Positions 1 to 12,700 of a stretch of 64,000 nucleotides of DNA are shown in pieces. Source of the DNA: Prosopocoilus inquinatus (lineage: Eukaryota; Arthropoda; Insecta; Coleoptera; Lucanidae). The stretch's first letter is position 1, and every line of letters starts with the position of its first letter. A model generated the notes under the pieces. That model was given only the letters and a program-made list of their open reading frames with translations, ran no database searches and had not been told where the DNA came from. The stretch spans positions 51,318,707 to 51,382,706 of the forward strand of contig CM069874.1 in the NCBI GenBank assembly GCA_036172665.1. Reading direction: 5' to 3'. The position numbers were made by a program, and so were the translations under genes.

Positions 1-761
1 TTTTAGGTTACATCTCTGGCCAGTACGTCGAAGCTACTACCGGACTGAGTGATTTGGATGACTCGTATGTAAAATCCCTCCTCAGTTCGTCACCTAAAAG
101 TAAAAGCAGAAGCCAGAGCCCTAAAGGCAAAAAGTTAGAAACTACCGCTGAAAGAGAAAGCAGAAGTCGGAGTCCTAAAGGAAAGAGGTTGGAAAGTAGT
201 TACACACCTAATTTTGAAGTCGACGAACTTCCTTCTTTCGCAAAGACTGATAAGTCCAAAGCTGCCAATTATCTGGATTTAATGGACCCTCAAGTTTTCG
301 AAGCAGTTGAGGTTGACTCGCAAAGCGATCGTAGGATTCCCAGAGGTAACTTAATGGCTACTTCCTCAAGCCAAGAAATTCAACATATCGTCCAAATCGA
401 AATTTTGGATAAAGTGTTATCCGCCCACCCTGAACGACACACGGCGTACTCTACCGGAGAGCTGTGCCCTTTTGATTCTAGTTGTGGAAACAGACGCTCG
501 AATCATTCTCCCAGAAGCCCCATACAATTTCAACCTTTGAACTGGGATGAGTCCTCCATCAATTCCGGGAGTAGTGTGTCTTCGTCTTCCAGTACACAAT
601 TTACAAAAGCAGCCACTACAATATTAAGTGTCGAGGCAGACAACTCTATGTTAAAATCTGCAATTAAATGTAGCCCACGATCAAGATCCACATCGAGCGC
701 AACCGATGATCTACAAAGCGTGGTTAATGATCTTAACGAATCTGTCAGTCGTATAATGATG
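1..761 (+). CDS. Coiled-coil gene, first visible exon (Ser/Arg-rich)
   Basis: The frame is open from the window edge to a GGTAAG donor at 762. TTTTAG at bases 1-6 could be the acceptor of this exon, or coding may continue upstream; the window cannot decide. The encoded segment is disordered and contains an imperfect internal repeat, SRSQSPKGKKLE then SRSRSPKGKRLE, plus a serine run, suggesting a phosphorylated linker. Confidence 0.75.
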
Positions 762-3700
762 GTAAGTCACGTTTCGCTCTTCACATCACACCAGCAACGT
801 ACAGTGACATTTATTATTAATAGAAATCACCGAATGAAAAAGCCTCGAGGCAGAGAATCGCTCAGCTGGAAGAACAACTGCGCGGGGTAAATAAAAAAAT
901 TAAATTGGTAACATCTTACGCACTTAAGTTTTAAGAATTTTCTTGCTACGTCATTTTTTTTGTCCTGTAGATCCACAATAAAGATGAAATGATAAAGATA
1001 CAAAACGAGACATTAAACATAGTTCAAATTGAATTACAGGCCCTGAAACAGAAAGAGCGCGAAGTGGAAGTTGAAAGAAGAAGGCGCGGCCAGGAAGTTG
1101 AAAACTTGAAAATGACCATCAAAGAAATGGAGAAGGCCCTCAATAACAGCCAGGAAAAATCACAGAATCTTCAGAAAGCTGTGAGTTTAACACGTCTAAT
1201 GCTTTTTGTTTGCTTGCTTGCTTATTATAGTGGAAAGCTTATTTTTTTTATTGGTAATTTTGTAACAAATTCATGGTGTGCTTATCCAAAGGTGGATTTA
1301 AATATGAACACAGTGAACTTACTCGAAGTGAACGAAGATCATTTAAAGACTGAGGTACACATTGAAAAACAATGGTTAATCTTTGTTTTGTTGAGAATAA
1401 TGCGTTTTGTAGGTGGCACGACAACGTATGACGATTACAAATTTGCAAGACGCTTTGGTCTCAACTAAGCAACAACTGGAAGAAATCCAGCAAAAGTATT
1501 CTCAAGAAGTGAGTGTTGGATGGACTGCACGTTGGTTTGGAAGCGGTGACCCAAAATCCACAACCGTCCAAAATAAGAATGTGCATGAAGTTTGATGCTG
1601 ATAAATTAGCATGGCTTCTGCCTGTTATGATAATTTTAATTTATTTTACGGTGATTTTTAGATGGCTTTACTTTCGTTAGGTTTTAAAAAGGTTCCTTAT
1701 TTTGTTAAGCCTAATTTTGGTTTTGCTTTCTCCCTATTTATTTCGGCGCTGTTTTTAGAGTGTGGTTAGCGTATACGTATTTAAAGTGAATTAAAAGAGT
1801 CTAATTAATCAAAATGATGAATTAAATATTGCCATTTATAGTTAAGGTGAGGTAAAGTTAGTAATAATGTGTCAGTTTCACCGTCAAGACCTACAGTCAT
1901 TACTAATTAATTTGTCTTAAAAATGACTATTAAATCAATAACAAATAGATCAACAAAATAAGTAGCTTCTTTGTCATCGATTATTATTGATTGAACTTTA
2001 GTTGTGGCTGTTCCTTAATTACACTAGCCTGCGAAAAAAATATTTTTTTTGCGTATGAGATAAGATTAGGTGTTCTTCAATGATTTCGGCATTACAAAAA
2101 GAATCTGTTATTAGTTTTTTCCTATCACGTCAGGATTTCAAAAAAATTAAATAAATTATACACAGGGTTTTGTTTGCTTTGTTGCGGCACCTACACATTT
2201 TGACAAATAAAAAAATGGTAATTGCAAAAGTTTTAGGGATTTAGCTGAACCCCCAGAATTTACAAAAAAAAAACAAATGACGATCGGAATCCTACCAAAT
2301 GATTGGTATTTGGTATTTTAGATTTAACATACAGTATATTTTCTCGAATTAACAAAAATCCCTTTTTCCTAATTTCAAAAATATATACAGTCGAATCTCT
2401 ATAACTCGCACCTCCACTAATTCAAATTTTGTATAAGTCGAAACTTGCTGATGGTCCCTGCACATTGTGTATAACTATTTCCTTAACTTGAAATCTCTAT
2501 TACTCGTAATTTGCCGGTAATCTGAAGTTTGAGTTACGGAGGTTCGACTGTAGTTTCTTTATATTTTAAGTTTGAAATTTAAGAATTGATATACTTTGAT
2601 TAATAAGAATTTTGTTATGTGTGACAAGTGTTAACTACAAAATTAAAAGACTGCTCATCTGGGTCATTTTATAAGACAAAACGCTAACAGCTAAAACGAT
2701 GTTATTTAACATAAATTTGTAAAAACATTTCAAAACAAAAATAAGTTTCAAATATAACAAAAAGGACCAAACATAAACAAACTATATATTTTTAGAATTA
2801 TAAAAACAATATTTCTTAATTCGTAAAAATATACTGAGTGTTCCATTTAAAATAACAAAATTGGTACTCATTTCTTCGGTTCCGACGACCGTTTATTTAT
2901 TTTAAGTAAATTCTGGCTGTTTAGGTATAAGCAAAAATTGTACAGCTGCTGTGACCCCGTTAGTACCACTTTTTTTTTAAATACAATGTTTCAAAGTACA
3001 GGTTCTTTTATATTTTGCACCCTATCTAGAGGGTTTATTTTAGAAGCTACAGGAAAACTTTAAATACAAAAGTTGTAGGGTTTTATCCCTATTATCTTTT
3101 AGAGTTATCAGAAGAATCAAGAAATCGGAAATCGGAGAAAAAAATTAAATTTTTGTTTTTTTAAATGGAATATCCTATATATTGTTTGCTAAGACGAAAT
3201 ACCATATTTTTCTGATTTCAAAAATATATAATGTGTTGATATTTGGAAGAGCCGCTTATGAGATATTTGAGGTTAGAATATCAGTGAATTATTGTTTAAA
3301 ATATTAAGGCGACCTGGAATTTTGTTTTCTATTATTAATTCATTGTATAGTTTCCAGCAGTCGAATTTTTGTTATTTTTTGCTAACTATAACAGCCATTT
3401 ACAACTTTTTTAAGCACCTTTCCAGGCCGTCTTGATTTTTAAACGTCATTATTAGGCTGATATTTTAAATTTAATTATATCAGGAACGACCCCTTCAAAT
3501 TTGAACATATTATATATTTTTCAAATCAGAGAAATACGATCTCTCATCTTAGCAAACGATGCACAGGTCGTTCCATTTAAAAACAAAAATTTAATTTTTT
3601 TCTACTATTTGCGATGCGCTTTTGTTTCTTCTGATAACTCTAAAAGATAATAGGCATAAAACCCTACAACTTTTGTATTTCAAGTTTTCCTCTAGCTTCT

Positions 3701-6700
3701 AAAATAAACCCTCTAGATAGGGTGCAAAATATAAAAAAAAATTACTTTGAAATATCGTATTTAAAAAAAGTGGTACGTGATGAAAAAATTATTATATTTT
3801 CCTCGAACTCGGAAACACCAAATGTACCACATACACCTAGTTTTATGTCATCCGCAAAACCTTCGCAGGCTAGTGTTATGTTTTATGGTGTCAAAAAATT
3901 TAGGTTATTTTTTTATCGGTTAAATAGATGAAATTTAGACAACAGATGCAATAAGTATAAGTAAAATGGGCAAATTAATAAAGATCATTGTATCAAAAAT
4001 ATCTTCTGTTAATTAATGTTGTTCAGTAGGTACTAATTTTTACAACGTATTTTTGATGCTTTTATGTGAGGCTTTGAATAGTATTGTTTTGCAACTACGC
4101 GTATAATTTGTTCACAAATCAAAAAACCACCACCTGTTGCATTACGTTGGCTATTGAAGACAAGTTCTTTGTTAAATATTATCAAAATACTAAAGTTTGG
4201 TAAGTTATTTGAAGTTTCATGCCATGCCATGTTTAAAGTATTTGTCATATCAATTTTGATACTTAGGTTGAGTTAAGTCAGCGGTCAAATTGCACGAAAT
4301 CGTCAAGTCAACGGTCAGACGTAATCACTTGCCCAATCAATGCATGGAAAAAGTGATCACGTGCTTTAGTCTGACAAGTTTGACCGTTCACTTACAGCAG
4401 CTTTTATTATATTATTCATGTTTTTGTTCATTTTAAGAAGTCTTTTTCCATGCAACGCAAGTAAAAAAATCTTTTCTATTTTATAATGAAACAAGTGCTC
4501 AACAACCATTAATCTATTATAATTATTGTTACGAATTTGTTAAATTTCAGAACACTTTAATTCAAAGCTGTCTCTTTACGCAATTAACAACACAGTAGTA
4601 ATGAGGTTGACTATCAAATAACACTTTTACAAAATGTATTTTCTATTTATTCGAGGTACGAATCCTTCGCTCGCTAACTTCATAACTAACTCCTGACGGA
4701 TCGTACGGCTTATACAGTGTGTTCAAGGGAATCCGCTGCAACAGCTAACTTTCTTCTTTGCATTTTTACGAAATAACTGAAAATAGAAAAGTTTTAGGAT
4801 CTTTTCTCCTCGATTTTACGCTGCTTTCGAAAAAACAAATGGCAGTCAGGTTTTCGAGTTTTTCAATTGTTTTAAATTTTTTCTAAATGGAGAACGTTAT
4901 GTTTTTTATAATCCCATCATATTCAGGATGTCAAATTAACTATGTCTCTAAAATATCATCTTCCAAAGCCTACTACTTTTATAAATGATTTAGTAACAAA
5001 ATCTTGGTGTTCACGGGAAATGGCTACAATAGCTAACTTTTTTATTTGATGTTTCACGAAGTAGCCTAAATTAGAAAAGTTTCCGGACCTTCCGTGCTCG
5101 ATTTTATGGTACCCTTGGAGAAACAAATGACTATCAGATTTTCGAGATTTTCAATTGTTTTCAACTTTTTTTAATGTCATTTGTTTGAAACACTGTCCAG
5201 AGGCTGCTCGAGGTTCTCGCTGCAATCAAAAACGATTTGCACAAAATTTTTCTAAAATTTTCATTATGCTTTGACAGCAAGCATGGCCGCCTTGCATGGG
5301 GAACTTATTAGGAGCAAATCCCGCTTCAATTTGTCTACCCTACTGCAATGTCAGGTCAAAAAGCGATAGTAAGATGTCGCTATTTTATCTGTTCATCACT
5401 CTTACATCGCAAATGCGAATAAATTGGGCAAGTCGTTTTTGTTTGCAGCGGGAATGTCGAGCTACTTCTCTGCTGAAGAAGCCCCAAGCAGGGCTGAAAC
5501 AGCTGTCCAGAGGCTGCTCGAGGTTCTCGCTGCAATCAAAAACGATTTGCACAAAATTTTTCTGTAACAAATAAAGTTAAAACAAGAATTTTCAAGTGGA
5601 CATACTAACCAAATTTAGAAAGACTGAAGTAACTGTCTGCAACCTGGGATACTTTACGTTTATGCTTTTCTGTCTTCGCATGTCTTACTAGATCAGCTCT
5701 GTGGGAACGTAGATCTGTGCAACAAACTTTACAATAACTTGAGTTGTTTTTGCTTGTTAACCATCCTAAATATTATAAAGTTATGTATGCATCCCAGCAC
5801 CACAAATATTTAATTTATAATTTTCGTTTAGTTTACCTTTGAACTGTGTTTCTCCTTCCCATTCCTGTTTATGTGTTTTAGAATACTTTGCCCATTTACC
5901 CATTTCTAAATTACAATAGAACAGTTTTCACGTATAAGGAGCTCCGACAAAGACCGAATCCTACACGTAAAGTAAAATGAAATAAATAAGTTAGATCACA
6001 TTAAAATGGCATTGTAGTTGGCGCTATTTCGCCTGCCCCCAGAATAACCAACTACATAATATAAAAAATACCTGAGGTTGGTGGTTATCACCAGTCAATT
6101 ATTAGTATTACCATTGTATTACATTACATGTTGTTTCCGGATGAAACAATTAACAAACAAAACACATAAGGGCTTTTTGTAGCATCGACTTGCAATTAGA
6201 AAGCGCTATTTTTATTTTTAAATATCGCCCAAATTGCGGTTAGCGATTTTTGCAAAAATTGGAGCGCAAATTATACTTCAAAATCGCCCAATTTGCGCTA
6301 AATCGCCCAATCTGGCAACACTGTCCTGAACGCGATGCGATGATAAAAAACCTAACATTCCATTAAAAAAAGTTGAAAATAATTGAAAATCTCGAAAACC
6401 TGATTGTGATTTGTTTTCCGAAAGTACCATAAAAACGAGGAGAAAATGTACTAAAACTTTTCTAATTTAAGTTATTGTATCGGCTTCTCATGAACACCCT
6501 GTATAGCAGAGCCCTCTGTTGCTCCAACATATTAGAATGATCGAGTAGTCTTCAGTCATGTTCTGTGACGCAAGGTGTCGTACTGATGCTAAAAATAGAT
6601 CTGTTTGCGCGTGACGGCTGTAACATTATTAAAAATTTAGAACTAAGTTAAAACGCATGACATTGTAATTTATTTGCTATACTTGTCATTTTGTTATCAG

Positions 6701-9700
6701 ATTTGAAACTATATACTAATAGAACAACGTTGCCAGTTGTATTTTTTGTAATAAGACAACACCGGCTGTGGTCTTTTAATTTGTGAACAAATTTTATTTA
6801 AGATAAAATGAGTTATGGCCAGTATTACCATTATTTAAAGCAGAAGATATATTTAAATTGTGTTCAGATATATCTAAATACAAAATATAAGTAATTTAGC
6901 CAATACTCTCGCAGCGTTTTTAATTAATTGTTCCAGAGCATTCTGAGCTAGGATGGCCAGGTTCTTGAGATGGAGAGCAAATTATCTGTCACAGCCCCTT
7001 ACATTTCAATTTTTAAATCTATTTCTCTATTTGACCTTTTGATTTATTAATGATTGAAAGAGCTATTTCAACTAGATTTTTTTGCTCTGCGATTGCAAAA
7101 AAATACCAACTTTTGAGAGTTCTAAACTTAGACTTACTACTTTTCAGAGGAAAGAATTCTTGAAAATTGTTTTTTCTTTGTATTCTTTGTTAAAAGTTTG
7201 CTTTACGTCAGTCCACTCTGGAATACTTGAAATTTCGAAAATGTCTTTTACACATACAGCTGACTTAAAACAATCTAAATTATTGCACTGAACTTATCAG
7301 CTTCTTTTTCCAGTCTGTTTTTAACGTTGCCTTGTCAAATATTTTTAAGTCTTAAAAGTAGGAGTATAAAATTTAAAGCGGTTTCTAAACGCTTTGAGGT
7401 TGCTACGCCATTTCCAACTGTAATTCAGAAAAGATCAACTATATTTCGGATATTTTCGAATGTAATTTAGAATTGTTACTTTAATTTCAGAATATGTTAT
7501 TTAAAATTCAGATTAATCAAATCAGTTTCAGATTGAATCGCTTGTAACTCAGATTTATCAATTTAATTTCAGAATTCCTTAGTTGTAATTCAGATTAATC
7601 AGTTTAATCTCAGAAAATATTAAATGTAATTCAGAAAGTATGAATTTTAGTCTACCGTATGCGTCTACTTTAATCAGAAATCAGAATTATACAATGCTCC
7701 AGAGCAGTCAGTTAAAAATACTTTTCGTTTTGTTGCTTTAATTAATTAAAATTAACAAATTTTGGTATTTGGACATGTTTGGAGATATATATTTTAATGA
7801 GGGGCTTAGGAGAATTTAATATACAGAGTGCTGCACTGATGAATGCAACATAGGAAATCCAATATTAATTTAAAGGTATTCAAATATTAGATTCCCTAAT
7901 TATTTCACCGCAAAATTCCATTTAGGATTTTTTAAGTGCTTTTCAAGATGAATCGGTTTTGAAAATCGTTCATTTGCTTAGCTTCAACATATTTAAAAAA
8001 GATTCAGTAACGAAATTCAATTTATACCAAACTATTAAATTATTAGAATAGCTTTTTCTATCAATCTTTTTCAAGAAAACTATTAAATTTATTAATCAAC
8101 TGTCCAGTTTTCAGCGTCGTTGATCAAGCCGCGCTGATAGTCTGGCAGAAATTGCTGAATACTTTTAAAATATCTTGAAACTGAGCAAATGAAAATTTCT
8201 GAAACTTCGCAGACAGATTCATTTTGAAGAGTACTTTAAAAATCCTAAATGAAATTTTGTTGTAAGATAATTAGGGAAGCCTTGTTGTCGACACCTATAA
8301 AAAAAAATTAGGGAAACCAATATTCGAGCACTTTAAAGGTAAACGCAGACTATGTCGAGCCGCATCGTAACGCATCGTACTGCAAAAATGCGTCTACAAA
8401 CATTTTATATACTGGGTGTCTCAATAAAGGCGACGATCGGCGATATACAGGATGTTCTTTTACTGTGTGCAAATATTTAAACCTGCAATATATCACCATG
8501 AATGGCAACGATTGATTTCAACTATTACATTTATGTTGTAACATAAATGTAATAGTTTTCGAGAAAGATGCAGTGGCAGATTTTCACTAAGCCGTTTGAG
8601 AATTGCCATAGCTAAAAGTGGAACGCGGCCGCTTCTTGATGAATTACTACCCGAAGCCGTAATCGGTCAGGGTCGGTGCCTTATCGGAACTCGAGGAAGA
8701 ACCACGTAACTCTCGTCGCTGCGACCAGCTGGTCCGTCAAAGCGTTTACAATTTAAATTAACTTCACTGCAAGTAATTACAAGTTTAAGTACTAAATTAA
8801 AATCTAGTGCAATTCAGGAACCTGCAGTTCGTAATTGCCGAACAAATTCAAAGCGAGGTACAAACAAATTATAATTTCTCATTCCATATTATTTTTAATA
8901 GACTTATAAAGATTTGACATTTACTTCTTTTCCATGGACCGTAAGTAGTAATACTTTTATAGCTAGCAGCGAGATTACAGCAAAAGTTTATTTACGTAAA
9001 AGGGCGAGGGAAGAACATTTTTAACGCGCTTGCCTAATTGGTGCATAAATTTTCGGATTTATACGTCGATAGTTGATATCGTAAAACATATTACATATTA
9101 CTGCGCTCAGTGAATTAAAATTTTAAATAAAATAATTAATAAACGATATCAGTGATTGTTATTACGAAACTCTGCGTTGAACATCGAGTGCGGTATCGGT
9201 AGGCGTATTCATACCGAGAGGAAGGCGAAGTTGACCTTCCTGTCTTTCTCGCACATTTCAACAGTTCCAAAGAAGTGGTCTGTTCGAAATTTTTGGCTAC
9301 GATACGGTAGTCACCAAAAAATACCCGCAGAAGGTAGCATTTCGCGTACTTATACTGAGGTTTTTTTATTTACACACAGTAAAGAACACCCTGTATAGCA
9401 AATTCTAACACATACAGCTTCGAGAGAAAAAAATTTTAGCCAAAGTGACAAGAGAAATTCAAAGAAAATATTTTTAAGTATCTGAGTTGATTGCAAGGGG
9501 GCGCAATCAATAGACTCAACAATGAAAATTAATTTTACTAACAAAAGTCTCAGAATAAGCTACAGCTTTGATGGCGTCATGGGAAGGCTGAATTAATTCA
9601 GAACAAATTTGATTTTAGACTTATCGTATTAATATGGGTGTAGAAAATAGTTGAATTATTTACTTTAAAAAATATCATAACCACTGAACGGACTGGAAAA

Positions 9701-12700
9701 AGTTTGGCGGCTTACTATTAAAACGAAGTGGTCGATGTTATAAATAGATTGTGACACAACTCAACAAATTTTCCGGTACAGCGCGTCTAGCGATAGTGAA
9801 CAATCGGCAAGCCAAAGAAATAGTGCATTCGTGAGAACGGCATGATTCATAATAATGTCGCGGTTGTCTGCGATGCTCGGAGACGATGCGCCGTAACAGA
9901 GTGTGCTGCAGAAACGGTTCGTGCTTCTATTTAATTCAAATCAACTAAATAACTAAATTGTTGTTTCTAAATTAAAGAAAGAGCTACTATTATCTTCTGG
10001 AATTATATCCGTGTTTTTAGCCTGTTGTACCAAACACTCAGGCCACGCTTAAATTTAGGTATTGTTTATGATGTTATATTTGAGGTTACGTAACTCATAT
10101 TCTAAGCGGCGCTTAAATTTAAGTTCGGCTTAAGTATTTGATACAACTGGCCCTCAAACTGGTTTCAGGCGGAATATTTTTTTGCATCCGCCGTCTGATC
10201 ATAACATCTGTGCTATTTATCAGAAATTAACGAACTTCGGCTCGTTTGAAAGGAAATTTTAAAGCTAATTTAAAGATTCTATTCAACGACTCCGACACTT
10301 TGACTATAATTATTTTCTGCCGAAGCCGTAAGTATTTCGGTTTGATATACAGGGTGTCCACCAAGTGCCGCGGTTTTCTCTACCGTCTAAAGTACACAAG
10401 ATAGAAACGAAATTCAAACGAGCTGATGTGTAACTCATTCAGTTCCATTTTCTAAAATCATTCTTGGCTATACAGCGTGTTCGGTAACTGAGAGTCATAC
10501 CAAAGTTATATTTTCTTAAATGGAATACCCAGTATATTTTTACATATTTCGAAAATACGCATAACGAGTAGGTAATAACAAAAAATTTCGGAAGTTCTAT
10601 TTAAGAGTTTGTAAGATATTGATGATTATGTGTAAAAAATTGCTCTACTTTGAGCTCTTATAGTTTGATTATTTATTTACATTTCATCGTGAATGTTTGT
10701 AGGTAGTTAATACAATATCTCATCTACAGAAATTTCACAACAACTTCAATCTATTAGTTATTATGTCTACAGGGTGTTGAGTTTTGAAAAAGTTAATTTT
10801 TCTCAAAATTTTCGAATGGAACAACCAGTATATCTAAACTCTTGTCAAATACTGCTTTAATGAGTTTTTATAAAACGCCAAATGTTTTTACTCAAACAAA
10901 TCGTGAAACAGCAATTACTCATTTTCTTTAATTACAATATTGACGTTTTTTAGCCTTTTCGACCGATTCTTCTGTTTTATTATGTTGATAAATTTACAAA
11001 CATTAGTTAATTTAATTAATAAATTAGAAAAAACAAAACAAAATAATGTACAAATTAAGAATAATAAGTATTAAATTAGAAAATAACAAAAAACAATGAA
11101 CAAAAAAAGAACGCCAAGGAACCATTGGATCTAGAAAATTTATATTAAATATTCAAATTGTTTTTCAGCTTCTTGTAAATACTTATTGTAATCTTGACGC
11201 CAAAAGACAGTTTTGGTTGCTTTCTCCTATTAGGTGTATCACGTCACGTAACTTTTCATTATCAAAATCCATTTTGTTAACAAGTACAAATTCTTAAAAG
11301 TAGTGTCTCACTACTCTAAACAATTTTTCTGTCAATTAAAAATTCATGGCAGCAACTGTTTTCCTATTTTCTAGCAGACGGCAGCGTAATTTCAAATTTT
11401 ATTTTTTAAAATTATTTTAATAAAATTATTTAAATGTTTTCAAAGTAAAGAAAAATAGGAATTAGTTTAATAGGTACATATTCATTACTTTGAACACAAA
11501 ATAAAACATATTCATTGATTTATCATCTAACTGAAACAGAAAAACCGGACGGAAAGGCTAAATAACGTTAATATTCAAAGAAAAAAAAATATTTCATTCC
11601 TGTCTCTCGATTTCTTCAGTTTAGATAAATTCATTTGGCGTTTTATGAAAGCTTATTAAAACAGTGTTTCACAAGAGTTTAGACATACAGAGTGTTCCAT
11701 TTGAAAATTTTGAGGAAAATTAGATTTGGCAAAACTCAACACCCTGAACACATAATAACTAATAGACTGAATCTGTTGTGAAATTTCTGTAGATGAGATA
11801 TTGTATTGACTACCTGCAAAAATTCACGATGAAATGTAAATAAATAATCAAACTATAAGAGCTCAAAGTAGAGCAATTTTTGACACATAATCATTAACAT
11901 CTTACTAACTCTTAAATAGAACTTCCGAAATTTTTGGTTATTACCTACTCGTTATGCATACTTTCTAAATATGTAAAAATATATGGGGTGTTCTATTTAA
12001 AAAAAATGTAACTTCGGTATGGCTCTCAGTTACTGAACACCCTGTATTGCCAAAAATAATTTCAGAAAATAGAGTTGACTGCGTTACACCTCAGCTCGTT
12101 TGAATTTCTTTTCTATCTTGTATACTGTAGACGGTAGAGAAGACTGCGGCACTCGCCGGACACGCTGTATATCGTCGGTCGTCGGTTTATGACACACCCG
12201 GTACAATTGCGGCCCGTCTATATATGCGATAATTCATATAAAATGTGTCAAAACGATTGTCTGCCCATTTTTGCAGTGCGACTTGGCCCGGCCCAGTCTG
12301 CGTTGGCCTTTAAATTAATACGGGATTCCCTGCGTTGCGTTCATCAATGCAGCACCCTGTATATTTGACAAATTTAATAAACTGAAATTAAAAAATAATT
12401 AATTCAATTTTGTATGTTGGTTGTGGTTGTTCTGTATTTATTTAATTATTTATTTTAATAACGTCTAATTACAGCAAGTTTAGCTTTATATATATATATT
12501 TTTTTTTAGTAAATGTAAAAAGTACAACGCAAAACTTCAGTTAATAATTTAATAATTTCAATGTATTTCTTTCTTAAATCCTAATTTATTTAATACTTTC
12601 TTTAAACGTTGTGTGAAAATTATTTTGAATATTCTTAACTTAGTGGCGGCTTAGTGAAAATTAGCATTATCTGTTAGGAAATTTCATTACATATTATACT

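Larger units (their letters stand above)
8338..12307. mobile_element. Nested inverted-repeat insertion inside F3
   Basis: Inverted ends GGTAAACGCAGACT and AGTCTGCGTTGGC, extended by CTGCAAAAATG and ATTTTATAT segments on both sides, sit between two CTTTAAA copies (8331-8337, 12308-12314), a possible 7-bp target duplication. It contains the next two elements. Confidence 0.6.
7824..12359. mobile_element. Family F3 foldback element, split by nested insertions, 4.5 kb
   Basis: The ends CAGAGTGCTGCACTGATGAA and, reversed from the right, CAGGGTGCTGCATTGATGAA match for about 50 bp and are flanked by TA (7822-7823, 12360-12361). An intact 529-bp relative lies at 44584-45112, so this copy has been expanded about 4 kb by insertions at 8338-12307. 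Confidence 0.75.
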
